Of a stretch of DNA of 64,000 bases, positions 1 to 8,485 are shown piece after piece. Both the position numbers and the translations under genes were made by a program. Source of the stretch: Reyranella massiliensis 521 (GTDB lineage Bacteria > Pseudomonadota > Alphaproteobacteria > Reyranellales > Reyranellaceae); contig NZ_HE997181.1 in assembly GCF_000312425.1 (NCBI RefSeq), positions 1,174,330-1,238,329 of the forward strand. The letters are read 5' to 3'. Each line of letters begins with the position of its first letter. Positions within the stretch are counted from its first letter, which is position 1. Under the pieces are notes generated by a model, which did not search any database, was not told the DNA's origin, and was given only the letters and a program-made list of their open reading frames with translations.

Positions 1-2151
1 CCCGAGCTGGTGCGCGAGGTCGACTATCTCGCCGTGCACATCCTGCCCTACTGGGACGAGCAGTCGAGCGCGACGCCGCTCGAGTACGTGAAGGAAAAGA
101 TCGCGCTGCTGCGCAAGCTCTATCCCAACAAGAACATCGTCGTGACCGAGGTCGGTTGGCCGTCGAACGGCGCGGCGCGGCGCAGCCCGGCGACGGGCCT
201 GGTCAAGTACGCGACGCCGGCCGAACAGGCCAAGAATGTGCGCGACATGGTGGCGTGGCTGCGTTCGCAGAACATCGACACCTTCGTCGTCGAAGCCGTC
301 GACCAGCCCTGGAAGTCCTACGACCTCGAAGGCAAGGCGGGTGGCTACTGGGGCCTGTGGAACGCCGACCGGCAGCAGAAATTCGCCTGGACCGGCCCTG
401 TCGAACGCTTCCCGCAATGGACCGCGTGCGCTGCCTGGTCGCTTGCGGCGTCGCTGCCGCTGATGCTGCTCTTCCTGTGGCGTTGGCCGCGCCTAGGCGC
501 AATAGGCCAGCTGGGCTTCTGCAGCCTCGTGGCCCTGTCGGTGAGTGCCGTCGTCTATGGCGCGTCGGTTGCCGCCGGGACCTACATGCTTGCCTCGGAG
601 ATGGTGAGCTGGGGCGTACTCGCCTTCTTCCTGGTGATCAGCCTGGGCATGGCCCTGATCCAGGCGCTGGAAATGGCGGAAACGATCTGGCGCGGTCGTT
701 GGACGCGCGAGGCCCTGCCGGCTGCCGAGATGATTGCCCGCCAGCCGGCCGATCGCCATTGGCCCAAGGTCTCGCTCCATCTGGCGATCTGCAACGAGCC
801 GCCGGCGATGGTGATCCAGACGCTCGATTCGCTGCAGCAGCTCGACTATCCGAACTTCGAAGTCATTGTCATCGACAACAACACCAAGGATCCCGCGGTG
901 TGGCGTCCGGTGCAGGACTACTGCGCCCAGCTCGGCGAGCGCTTCAAGTTCTTCCACTTCGACGTGATGAAAGGCTTCAAGGCCGGCGCGTTGAACTACG
1001 TGTTGAGCCAGACCGCGCCTGATGCCGAGGTGATCGGCGTCATCGACAGCGACTACATGGTGCGCCCGGATTGGCTGAAGGCGCTGGTGCCGTACTTCGA
1101 CGACGCCAAGATCAGCTACGTGCAGGCGCCGCAGGATCACCGCGACTGGAAAGGTGATCGGTTCAAGGAGATGCTGAACTGGGAATATGCCGGCTTCTTC
1201 GACATCGGCATGTGCCTGCGCAACGAATACGATGCCATCATCCAGCACGGCACGATGACCCTCGTGCGCCGCTCCTGCATGGAGGAAATGGGCGGCTGGG
1301 CGACCTGGTGCATCACCGAGGACACCGAGCTCGGCCTGCGGCTGATGGAGAACGGCTACGGCGCCATGTACAGCCGCGAGCGCTTCGGCCATGGCCTGAC
1401 TCCGGATCATTTTGCCGGCTACAAGAAGCAGCGCTTCCGCTGGGCCTACGGCGCCATGCAGATCATGAAGGCGCATGCCGGCAAGATGCTGGGCAACCAG
1501 ACCAAGCTCACCTTCTGGCAGAAGTTCCACTTCGTCGCCGGCTGGCTGCCGTGGTTCGCCGATGCGCTGAACCTGATCTTCACCTGGGCGGGCCTCGCCT
1601 GGGTCCTGGCCGTCTTGCTGCCGCCGCTGTTCGGCATCAAGCCGGTCGGCCTGCCGCCGGCCGAGTTCATCGTGCCGACCATCGGCATCTTCGTCTTCAA
1701 GCTGGTCTACTCGTTCGGCCTCTACTTCGATCGCGTACGCTGCACTTTCCGGCAGAGCATAGGCGCGTCGCTGGCGGGTCTGGCGCTCACCTATACGGTG
1801 GGGCGCGCGGTGATCTACGGCCTGGCGACCAGCCGGCTGCCGTTCATGCGCACGCCCAAGATGGACGAGCGCGCGACGCTCGGCATGGCGCTGGGCATGG
1901 CCCGTGGCGAAGCCGTGCTGGCCGTATTGCTATGGCTGGCCGCAATCGTGCTGTGGACCACCAACGGCGTGGTCAACCCGGAGGCGCGGCTCTGGGCGAT
2001 ATTCATGGTCGTCCAGTCGCTGCCTTTCGCGGCGGCCGTCTACGTCTCCATGGTGAACGCCCTGGAGCAGATGCGGCACGCCCGGACGGTGTTCGACGCC
2101 GCCCCCGCGGCTCCGGCCGCGTCGGCGCCCGCCCTGCAGGCCGCACAGTAA
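1..2151 (+). CDS. NdvB-like beta-glucan synthase: GH17 domain fused to a GT2 membrane glycosyltransferase (5' truncated)
   Basis: The reading frame is open from base 1, so the start lies outside the window; 716 residues are visible. The first ~130 residues are the end of a glycoside hydrolase family 17 domain, with the TEVGWPS nucleophile motif near residue 49. Two or three membrane segments follow (about 140-210). A cytoplasmic GT2 domain then carries DSD (~349), TED (~438) and QRFRW (~477), the D,D,D,QxxRW set of processive synthases. Further membrane segments fill 515-690. Proteins with this GH17-TM-GT2 layout make beta-1,3/1,6 glucans in Bradyrhizobium (NdvB/NdvC type). I infer synthesis and export of a UDP-glucose-derived beta-glucan with periplasmic GH17 remodelling. 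The alanine/proline-rich tail is typical of a disordered C-terminus. Confidence 0.88.
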   Translation, partial: PELVREVDYLAVHILPYWDEQSSATPLEYVKEKIALLRKLYPNKNIVVTEVGWPSNGAARRSPATGLVKYATPAEQAKNVRDMVAWLRSQNIDTFVVEAVDQPWKSYDLEGKAGGYWGLWNADRQQKFAWTGPVERFPQWTACAAWSLAASLPLMLLFLWRWPRLGAIGQLGFCSLVALSVSAVVYGASVAAGTYMLASEMVSWGVLAFFLVISLGMALIQALEMAETIWRGRWTREALPAAEMIARQPADRHWPKVSLHLAICNEPPAMVIQTLDSLQQLDYPNFEVIVIDNNTKDPAVWRPVQDYCAQLGERFKFFHFDVMKGFKAGALNYVLSQTAPDAEVIGVIDSDYMVRPDWLKALVPYFDDAKISYVQAPQDHRDWKGDRFKEMLNWEYAGFFDIGMCLRNEYDAIIQHGTMTLVRRSCMEEMGGWATWCITEDTELGLRLMENGYGAMYSRERFGHGLTPDHFAGYKKQRFRWAYGAMQIMKAHAGKMLGNQTKLTFWQKFHFVAGWLPWFADALNLIFTWAGLAWVLAVLLPPLFGIKPVGLPPAEFIVPTIGIFVFKLVYSFGLYFDRVRCTFRQSIGASLAGLALTYTVGRAVIYGLATSRLPFMRTPKMDERATLGMALGMARGEAVLAVLLWLAAIVLWTTNGVVNPEARLWAIFMVVQSLPFAAAVYVSMVNALEQMRHARTVFDAAPAAPAASAPALQAAQ

Positions 2152-2205
2152 GGGGAGGGCGCTTTTCCCTGTCGACTCGGTGAAAGCGTCTGTTAGCGTT
2201 TGATC

Positions 2206-2826
2206 ATGCCCTCGACTGAGTCACACGATGGCCGCGGCGCGCGCGCAGGCACGGTCCTGTTCCTGAAGCGCTGGCTGCGGCGGCCCTTTACCATGGGGTC
2301 GGCTGTCCCCAGTGGACGCCTGTTGGGGCAGGCAATGGCAGGGGCGACGCTGGCAGCCATCGAAGGACGCCAGGGGCCTATCGTGGAACTCGGCGCCGGC
2401 ACCGGCCAGGTCACCCGGGCGTTGCTGGAGGCGGGCATTCCCGCCGACCGGCTGGTGCTGATCGAACGCGAACCCGAGCTCGCGGCCTTCCTGCACCGCC
2501 ATTTCCCGGAACCGTACATCGTCGAGGGAGACGCTGCCCGCCTGCCGCAGCTCCTGCAGGAACGGGGACTTGGAACGCCCGCCGCCATTGTGTCGAGCCT
2601 GCCGCTGCTGTCGCTGCCGGCGGATGTCGTGGACGGCATTGTCCGCGGCGTCTTCGAGGCTCTGCCTCGAGGGGCTGCCCTCATCCAGTTCACCTACGGC
2701 CCCAAGCCGCCCGTACCGCGCAGCCTGCGTGAAAGCCTGAGGCTGGTCGCCACGCGGGGCCATCGGATCTGGCGCAACATGCCACCGGCCGTGGTCTGGA
2801 CATTTCGGAGGCCCGAAGGCGCGTGA
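2206..2826 (+). CDS. class I SAM-dependent methyltransferase, PmtA-like phospholipid N-methyltransferase
   Basis: A 206-residue protein with the SAM-binding motif I VELGAGTGQVTRALL at about residues 62-76 and an acidic motif II residue (LIEREPEL) 20 residues later. The N-terminal FLKRWLRRPFTMGSAVPSG stretch is characteristic of COG3963, which includes rhizobial PmtA enzymes that methylate phosphatidylethanolamine towards phosphatidylcholine at the inner membrane. The exact lipid substrate is inferred. ATG at 2206 was chosen over an in-frame TTG at 2200; neither has a strong ribosome-binding site. The stop overlaps the next start by 4 bases, so the Nudix gene is translationally coupled. Confidence 0.8.
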   Translation: MPSTESHDGRGARAGTVLFLKRWLRRPFTMGSAVPSGRLLGQAMAGATLAAIEGRQGPIVELGAGTGQVTRALLEAGIPADRLVLIEREPELAAFLHRHFPEPYIVEGDAARLPQLLQERGLGTPAAIVSSLPLLSLPADVVDGIVRGVFEALPRGAALIQFTYGPKPPVPRSLRESLRLVATRGHRIWRNMPPAVVWTFRRPEGA

Positions 2827-3452
2827 GATCGTTTCGTTTTGATCAGATGCTGCGGGACGAGGTCACTGCCCGTCTCAACCGCTTCGACCTTCGTCGCCAG
2901 CTCGATGCCGGGGGGCTGAAGCGCGCGGCCGTCGCGGTCGTCCTTGTCGAGGCCGACCAGCCGGGAGAAGCGGCGTTCCTGCTGACCAAGCGGACCCCCA
3001 AGCTGCGCGCCCATGGCGGGCAGTGGGCGCTGCCGGGTGGCCGGGTCGATCCCGGCGAGACGATCGAGCAGACGGCATTGCGCGAACTGCACGAGGAGCT
3101 GGGCATACTGGCCTCGACCGACGACGTCCTTGGCACGCTCGACGACTATCCAACGCGCTCGGGCTATCTGATCGCGCCCGTCGTGGTGTGGGCGCCGGGC
3201 ATCACGATGACGCCCAATCCCGCCGAAGTTGCCGGCGCCTATCGCATTGGCTGCGGCGAGCTGTTTCGCGATGGTTCGCCCGAGATCGTGGCCATCGAGG
3301 AATCCGACCGGCCGATCATCCGCCTGCCGTTGCCGGTCGCGACGGTGAACGCGCCGACTGCCGCTCTGCTGTTTCAGTTCCGGGAAGTGGCGCTGGCCGG
3401 CCGCGACACGCGCGTCGACCATTACGAGCAGCCTGTCTTCGCCTGGCGCTAG
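2823..3452 (+). CDS. Nudix hydrolase, CoA-pyrophosphatase-like
   Basis: A 209-residue protein with a complete Nudix box: G73, E79, R87-E88, E91-E92 and G94 fit GX5EX7REUXEEXGU. The preceding RTPKLRAHGGQWALPGG segment resembles the UPF0035 motif region of NudL/CoA diphosphatases, which cleave CoA into phosphoadenosine phosphate and phosphopantetheine. The substrate remains inferred. The GTG start overlaps the upstream TGA (GTGA), indicating coupling to the methyltransferase. The stop codon shares the palindrome CTAG with the convergent MaoC gene, so the two genes end on the same four bases. Confidence 0.82.
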   Translation: MRSFRFDQMLRDEVTARLNRFDLRRQLDAGGLKRAAVAVVLVEADQPGEAAFLLTKRTPKLRAHGGQWALPGGRVDPGETIEQTALRELHEELGILASTDDVLGTLDDYPTRSGYLIAPVVVWAPGITMTPNPAEVAGAYRIGCGELFRDGSPEIVAIEESDRPIIRLPLPVATVNAPTAALLFQFREVALAGRDTRVDHYEQPVFAWR

Positions 3453-3925
3453 GATCTCACGCTGAGATTTGCGGCGAGGATCGGCCGCCGCTTCAGGAAG
3501 ACGGTGGTCTCCTGTTCCAGCACGGCCTCGCCGCGCTGATTGATCGTGACCTGCCGCACGCGCGCGATGCCGCGGTCGGACTTGGACGCCGAGACGCGCA
3601 GCTCGACGATGTCCGTGATGACGCGCAGCGTGTCGCCGGGACGCACGGGGCGGGCGAACTGAACGTCGCCGATGCCCGGCGAGCCCAGGCTGCAGGCCCG
3701 GAAGATGCCGAGGTCGAGCCAGAGCCGCAAGGTCACGCTCATCGTGTGCAGGCCCGACGCGATCAGGCCACCATAGGCCCATTTCTTGGCGAACTCGGCG
3801 TCGATATGGAAGGGTTGCGGATCCCACTGGCGCGCAAACTCGACGATGCCGGCTTCGGTCATCGTCAGGCCGCCGCTCGTGAAGCGTTCGCCGACCTTGA
3901 AATCCTCGTAGTAGCGATCCGTCAA
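3449..3925 (-). CDS. MaoC-like (R)-specific enoyl-CoA hydratase / dehydratase
   Basis: A 158-residue hotdog-fold protein starting DRYYEDFKVGERF, followed by the MaoC signature region (DPQPFHIDAEFAK, GGLIASGLHT). In this family an Asp/His pair in a D-x4-H motif hydrates trans-2-enoyl-CoA to (R)-3-hydroxyacyl-CoA; here that is the DPQPFH segment. The frame is open to 4132, but residues encoded upstream of 3925 have no family similarity. A TTG at 3925 preceded by AGGGAG eight bases away is the best start. It lies alone on the minus strand, convergent with the Nudix gene. Confidence 0.8.
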   Translation of the reverse strand: MTDRYYEDFKVGERFTSGGLTMTEAGIVEFARQWDPQPFHIDAEFAKKWAYGGLIASGLHTMSVTLRLWLDLGIFRACSLGSPGIGDVQFARPVRPGDTLRVITDIVELRVSASKSDRGIARVRQVTINQRGEAVLEQETTVFLKRRPILAANLSVRS

Positions 3926-4171
3926 AGGACCAGCTCCCTGTAGACGGTGTCTGGCATCGGGTTCCGGAAACAGGATGTAATCGCGACGCGGTTCATCGGG
4001 TGATGGGCCTTCGTCACTTTCTCTATTTTGGCGCCGATTATGTCGAGTCTGAGACGTTGGTGCCCGCGAGGCTGGTCGCATAGCAAGGGGGCCGACGGGG
4101 GGCGGGTAGGATGCGGCCATTCCTCGGGCCATGTGCTAGCCTGTCAGTCGAAATGAACTTGGAGACTTGGG

Positions 4172-5161
4172 ATGCGGACTAATCCGACGCGGCGTCGTGC
4201 ATTGGTACTGGCAGGGGCGGCAAGTGCGGCGCTGGCGGCGCCGGCAATCGCGCAAACGCCGTGGCCGAACAAGCCGGTAAGGTTTGTCGTGCCCTTCCCG
4301 CCGGGACAGGCCGCCGACATCTTCGCGCGCCTGATGGCCGAGAAGCTGACCGACGTCTGGAAGCAGCAGGTGATTGTCGAGAACAAGGGCGGTGGCAGCG
4401 GCATCCCCGCCACGGAATACGGCAAGGCCGCTGCGCCCGACGGTTATACCCTGATGGTCGTGTCGAGCGGCACGTTCGGCGTCAATCCCAGCCTCTATCC
4501 CGATCTGCCTTACAAGCCGCTGAGCGACTTTCTGCCGATCTCCAACATCTTCCTCGTCCCGCTGGTGATCGTGGCCCATCCCAGCCTGCCGGTGAACACG
4601 CTGGCCGAGCTGATCGCGGCCGCCAAGAAGGAACCCGGCAAGCTTTCCTATGCCTCGGCAGGGCCGGGGACGTCGCAGCATCTCAGCATGGAACTGTTCA
4701 AGCTGAAGGCCGGCCTCGACATCGTACACGTGCCCTACAAGGGCAGCGGGCCGGCCATGGCCGATCTGCTGGGCGGCCACGTGAAGCTCATGATGGACAG
4801 CACCGCCTCGGCGCTGAACCACATCCGTGACGGTCGCATCAAGGCTCTGGCGGTGACGACGGCCCGGACGGCGCCGCCGCCGCTCGACAATATCCCGCCC
4901 ATCGCCAAGACGCTGCCGGGCTTCGATGCTGCCGGCTGGTCGGGCCTCGCGGCGCCGGCGCGGACGCCGCTCGAGATCGTGGCTCGGGTCAACAAGGACG
5001 TGACGGCGCTGTTGAATGACGATGCGGTGATCAAGCAGATCGAGCAGCGCGCCGCCATCCCGGCGCCGGGGTCGCCGATCCAGTTCGCCGACTTCATCAA
5101 GAAGGAAATCGACACCTGGGGCGAGGTGGTAAAGGCAACCGGGACCAAGCCGGGAACCTGA
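4172..5161 (+). CDS. Bug-family tripartite tricarboxylate transporter substrate-binding protein
   Basis: A 329-residue periplasmic receptor. Residues 1-28 form a signal peptide with an RRR n-region and an AIA-type cleavage site before QTPWPNKP. The mature start WPNKPVRFVVPFPPGQAAD is the hallmark Bug motif that forms the carboxylate pocket, and YGKAAAPDGYTL is also typical. Family members bind citrate, nicotinate, aromatic acids or amino acids and usually work with TctA/TctB membrane proteins. None is encoded in this window, so this is an orphan receptor, as is common in organisms with expanded Bug families. Ligand unknown. GGAGACTTGGG precedes the ATG. Confidence 0.88.
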   Translation: MRTNPTRRRALVLAGAASAALAAPAIAQTPWPNKPVRFVVPFPPGQAADIFARLMAEKLTDVWKQQVIVENKGGGSGIPATEYGKAAAPDGYTLMVVSSGTFGVNPSLYPDLPYKPLSDFLPISNIFLVPLVIVAHPSLPVNTLAELIAAAKKEPGKLSYASAGPGTSQHLSMELFKLKAGLDIVHVPYKGSGPAMADLLGGHVKLMMDSTASALNHIRDGRIKALAVTTARTAPPPLDNIPPIAKTLPGFDAAGWSGLAAPARTPLEIVARVNKDVTALLNDDAVIKQIEQRAAIPAPGSPIQFADFIKKEIDTWGEVVKATGTKPGT

Positions 5162-5166
5162 ATGCG

Positions 5167-5778
5167 ATGAAACTCTACAGCCTCAAGAACGGCGTCAATC
5201 CGCGTCGCGTCCGTATCTTTCTCGCCGAAAAGCGGATCTCGATCCCCGTCGAGGAATTCGACATGGAGAGTGCGGGCCACAAGCAGCCCGCCTTCCTGGC
5301 GAAGAATCCGCTCGGCACCTTGCCTGTGCTCGAACTCGACGACGGCACGCTGATCTCCGAATCGGTCGCAATCTGCCGTTACTTCGAGGAGATGATCCCC
5401 GAGCCGCCCTTGTTCGGCCGATCCTCGTTGGAGCGGGCGCAGGTAGAGATGTGGAACCGCCGTATGGAGCTCGAACTCCTGCTGCCGACCATCGACGTCT
5501 TCATCCACACCAATCCGTTCTGGATCGGCAAGCGCACGCAGATCGCGGCATGGGGCGAGCAGCGCCGCAAAGTGCTGGTGGAACGCATGGGCTGGCTCGA
5601 CCGGGAACTTGCAGGCCGCGAGTTTATCGGCATCGACCGCTACAACATCGCCGACATTACCGCTCAGGTAGCCCTCCTGACGGCGCGGGGGGCGCTGAAG
5701 CTCGCGATCCCCGAGGATCACGCAAACCTGACACGCTGGTGGAACGCCGTCTCGTCGCGCCCGACGGCACGAGCCTAG
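5167..5778 (+). CDS. glutathione S-transferase family protein
   Basis: A 203-residue GST. The N-terminal thioredoxin-like domain begins MKLYSLKNGVNPRRVRIFLAEK and contains NPLGTLPVLELDDGTLISESVAICRYFEE, in which the cis-Pro before VLEL and the E-S pair bind glutathione. The C-terminal domain is all-alpha, with the N-capping GIDRYNIADITAQVA motif. It conjugates glutathione to electrophiles or acts as a reductase; the substrate cannot be told. It starts five bases after the Bug receptor stop, so the two genes are probably co-transcribed. Confidence 0.88.
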   Translation: MKLYSLKNGVNPRRVRIFLAEKRISIPVEEFDMESAGHKQPAFLAKNPLGTLPVLELDDGTLISESVAICRYFEEMIPEPPLFGRSSLERAQVEMWNRRMELELLLPTIDVFIHTNPFWIGKRTQIAAWGEQRRKVLVERMGWLDRELAGREFIGIDRYNIADITAQVALLTARGALKLAIPEDHANLTRWWNAVSSRPTARA

Positions 5779-5799
5779 CCCTTCGCAGCGGTAACGAAA

Positions 5800-5831
5800 A
5801 AAGGGACGCCCGAAATCTCGGACATCCCTTT
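5800..5831 (+). terminator. hairpin after the GST gene, possible terminator
   Basis: AAAGGGA (5800-5806) pairs with TCCCTTT (5825-5831), and an inner CCGA/TCGG stem closes the loop. It sits 22 bases after the GST stop, is preceded by an A-run and followed by only a weak T-run. A Rho-independent terminator for the Bug-GST pair is plausible. Confidence 0.45.
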
Positions 5832-5922
5832 ATCAAGGCGAGTCTAGGCGAAAAGAAACAGACTAGCAACGCGCGGCACATCTCAATAAATGAGAACCCC
5901 TTCGCACCAGTTGGGGACAGAG

Positions 5923-7170
5923 ATGATTGCCTGCGGATTGGATTTCGGGACGTCGAACTCGGCGATCGGCGTCGCACGCAACAAGACCGCGGCACTGGTG
6001 CCCGTCGAAGCAGACAGCACGCTGATACCGAGCGCGGTGTTCTTCGACTACGAAACCAAAGGCCGGATGCTGTTCGGCGAGGAAGCCATCTCGGCCTATG
6101 TCGGCCAGACCGAAGGCCGGCTGATGCGGGCGTTGAAATCGATCCTGGGCTCTCCCCTGATCGAGGAGGAGACCCTCCTGGCAGGCCGCAAGGTGCCACT
6201 GAAGCAGGTCGTCGAGATCTTCGTTCGACATCTCAAGCAGAAGGCCGAAGCCTTTGCCGGCCAGGAGATCACGACCGTCGTGCATGGCCGGCCGGTGCGT
6301 TTCGTGGACGATGACGACGCGGCAGATGCGCGTGCGCAGGCCGTACTCGAGGGAATTGCGAAGCAGGTCGGGTTTCGCGACGTTGCGTTCGTGTACGAGC
6401 CGATTGCTGCCGCCCATCACTACGAACAGACGGTACAGGGCGAGGAACTGGCCCTCATCGCCGATATCGGCGGCGGCACGAGCGACTTTTCCATCATCCG
6501 CGTCGGACCGCAGCACCGGGACCGTGCCGATCGCACCGGAGACGTGCTCGCAACGGCCGGCATTCGCGTGGGCGGTACCGACTTCGACACCGCACTCAAC
6601 CTCGCCGCGGTGATGCCGCTCCTGGGGCTGGGCACGCAGCTCGTGAAAAAGAACCTGCCGATGCCGAATGCGCTCTATCACGAGCTTGCCGCCTGGCCGA
6701 CGATCAACTTTGCCTACACCTACAAAAACGAACGCGAGCTTTCCGAGCTGGTCTCGCTCGCGCGCGAGCCCGAGAAAGTGGAGCGGTTGCTGACGGTCGT
6801 GCGTGACAGGCTCGGTCATCGCGTCGCCTTCGCCGTGGAAGACGTCAAGATCTCGCTGAGCGCAGAGGAATGTGCGGACGTGTCTCTGACGTTTCTCGAG
6901 GCGGGCCTATCGGTCGCTGCGACGCGCGCCGAGTTCGACCGCGCCATCGAGACGAGGACGGAACGGCTTTACAGATCCGCAAGCGAGTGCATTGCAGCGG
7001 CAGGCCTGAAGCCCGCCGCCATCGATACGATCTTCCTCACGGGTGGATCGAGCCGTGTCCCCGCCGTACGCGCCGCGATCGGACGGGCAGCGCCGTCCGC
7101 CCGTCTCGCCAGCGGTTCGGATCTTTTGTCTGTCGCGTCGGGGTTGACGCAGATGGCCGGCGCCTTCTGA
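5923..7170 (+). CDS. Hsp70-family protein, YegD-like
   Basis: A 415-residue actin-like ATPase with only the Hsp70 nucleotide-binding domain: phosphate-1 motif CGLDFGTSNSAIGV at the N-terminus, phosphate-2 ALIADIGGGTSDFS near 180, and the adenosine motif FLTGGSSRVPAVRAAIG near 370. No substrate-binding domain follows, which matches YegD rather than DnaK (about 640 residues). Its role in E. coli is poorly defined. ATG 5923 is preferred over in-frame ATG 5890 because GGGGACAG lies just upstream and the conserved fold begins here. It is a single-gene unit convergent with yeiH. Confidence 0.85.
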   Translation: MIACGLDFGTSNSAIGVARNKTAALVPVEADSTLIPSAVFFDYETKGRMLFGEEAISAYVGQTEGRLMRALKSILGSPLIEEETLLAGRKVPLKQVVEIFVRHLKQKAEAFAGQEITTVVHGRPVRFVDDDDAADARAQAVLEGIAKQVGFRDVAFVYEPIAAAHHYEQTVQGEELALIADIGGGTSDFSIIRVGPQHRDRADRTGDVLATAGIRVGGTDFDTALNLAAVMPLLGLGTQLVKKNLPMPNALYHELAAWPTINFAYTYKNERELSELVSLAREPEKVERLLTVVRDRLGHRVAFAVEDVKISLSAEECADVSLTFLEAGLSVAATRAEFDRAIETRTERLYRSASECIAAAGLKPAAIDTIFLTGGSSRVPAVRAAIGRAAPSARLASGSDLLSVASGLTQMAGAF

Positions 7171-7188
7171 CGGCGGCCGCGCGCGCCC

Positions 7189-8247
7189 TCAGAGGCCGAG
7201 GGCGCGCATGCCGTAAATCAGGCTGATCACCAGCAGGCCAATGAAGATCGTCTGGGTGATCAGCAGCATCACTGGACCCATGCCGATACGTGCCAGCGCC
7301 AGCAACGACGTCTTCATGCCGAGGGCCGCGATGGCGGTGATGATCAGGAACGACGAAATCTGGCCCACCGCATCGCGCACGCCGGCCGGCACGACACCCA
7401 TCGAATTGAGCGCGGCCAGTGCCAGGAACCCGAACAGGAAGACCGGCGGCGTGGGGCGGGCATCGCTCTGCGGGCCGCCGCTCCTGGCCACCCACCAGGC
7501 GATCCCGGCGATGGCCGGCAGGAGGGCCGCCACGCGCAGGAGCTTGGTGATGATGGAGTCGCTCAGAACCTGCGGACCCATCGTCTGGCCGGCGCCGGCG
7601 ACCTGCGCCACGTCGTGGATGGCGCCGCCCAGGAACACGCCCATCTCGAACAGCGAGAAGCGCAGCACATCGTGCAGGGTGGGGTAAATCACCATCACCA
7701 CGGTACTGAGGAAGTTGACGCCCATGACCGTGAAGGCGAGGTCGCGGTCGGAATTCTCGTGCTTCGGCAGCACGGCCGAGGCGGCCATTGCCGCTGCCGC
7801 ACCGCAGACGCCGGTGGCGCAGCCGGTCAGCAGACCGAAATCGCGGCTGAGGCCAAAGAAACGCGCCGCCCAGGCGCCGAAGACGATGGTACAAGCGACG
7901 GCTGATACGGCGATGACGACCGGGAGCGCCCCGCCTTCGACAAGCTGGCCGAGCGTTAGCCGTGCGCCCAGCAGGGCAACGCCAACGCGCAGCAGCGTCC
8001 GTCCGGCGAATTCCAGTCCGGGCTTCAGCACAGCCTTGGTCGACAGGGGCTGCAACGCCATGCCGATCACCAGGGTGAGGATCAGCGGCGGCACCCAGAC
8101 GGCACCGAAGCGCAGCAGGCTATGGGTGTCGAGATAGAACGCTACCGCGGCGATGGCGGCGCAGAGGGCGATGCCGGGGGCAGAGCGGCGGAGGTTGTCG
8201 GGCGCCCAGAGCCGCGCCAGCTCGACGGCGACTGTACTACTACGCAT
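7189..8247 (-). CDS. YeiH/UPF0324-family putative sulfate exporter
   Basis: A 352-residue membrane protein with about ten hydrophobic segments. The PGIALCAAIAAVAF start, GRTLLRVGVALLGARLTLGQ, GLLTGCATGVCGAAAAMAAS and GGAIHDVAQVAGAG motifs are typical of the YeiH (PSE) family. These proteins are annotated as inner-membrane sulfate exporters, and some members are linked to taurine/sulfoacetate catabolism. Actual substrate unproven. The start overlaps the biotinyl protein gene by 8 bases, so the two are coupled in a three-gene minus-strand operon. Confidence 0.85.
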   Translation of the reverse strand: MRSSTVAVELARLWAPDNLRRSAPGIALCAAIAAVAFYLDTHSLLRFGAVWVPPLILTLVIGMALQPLSTKAVLKPGLEFAGRTLLRVGVALLGARLTLGQLVEGGALPVVIAVSAVACTIVFGAWAARFFGLSRDFGLLTGCATGVCGAAAAMAASAVLPKHENSDRDLAFTVMGVNFLSTVVMVIYPTLHDVLRFSLFEMGVFLGGAIHDVAQVAGAGQTMGPQVLSDSIITKLLRVAALLPAIAGIAWWVARSGGPQSDARPTPPVFLFGFLALAALNSMGVVPAGVRDAVGQISSFLIITAIAALGMKTSLLALARIGMGPVMLLITQTIFIGLLVISLIYGMRALGL

Positions 8248-8461
8248 CGAGGATGGCGACGAGCTGGCCTTCGCCGATTGCCTCGCCTTCGCTGACCTTG
8301 ATTTCCTTGATGACGCCCGCCTTGGGGGACAGCACCGGGATTTCCATCTTCATCGACTCGAGGATCATGATTTCCCCTTCGACGTCGACGCGATCGCCGG
8401 CTTTGACCTGGATCTTCCAGACATTGCCCGCAATCTCGGACTTCACATTGACGACGGCCAT
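8240..8461 (-). CDS. small biotinyl/lipoyl-attachment domain protein (BCCP-like)
   Basis: A 73-residue stand-alone biotinyl domain with the canonical ESMKMEIP motif; Lys38 is the predicted biotinylation site, and the symmetric hammerhead fold covers the whole chain. Free-standing biotinyl proteins of this size usually serve as carrier for an acyl-CoA carboxylase encoded elsewhere. No biotin carboxylase lies in this operon; the one at 30-31.9 kb has its own C-terminal carrier. Its neighbours, an internally duplicated unknown protein upstream and an overlapping YeiH gene downstream, give no clear partner. Confidence 0.85.
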   Translation of the reverse strand: MAVVNVKSEIAGNVWKIQVKAGDRVDVEGEIMILESMKMEIPVLSPKAGVIKEIKVSEGEAIGEGQLVAILDA

Positions 8462-8485
8462 TCCCGTAGCTTCTCCCGCTCTGCG

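Noticed and set aside
3926..4132. N-terminal extension of the MaoC frame
   Set aside because: No similarity to MaoC and a Shine-Dalgarno-backed TTG at 3925 fits the family length.
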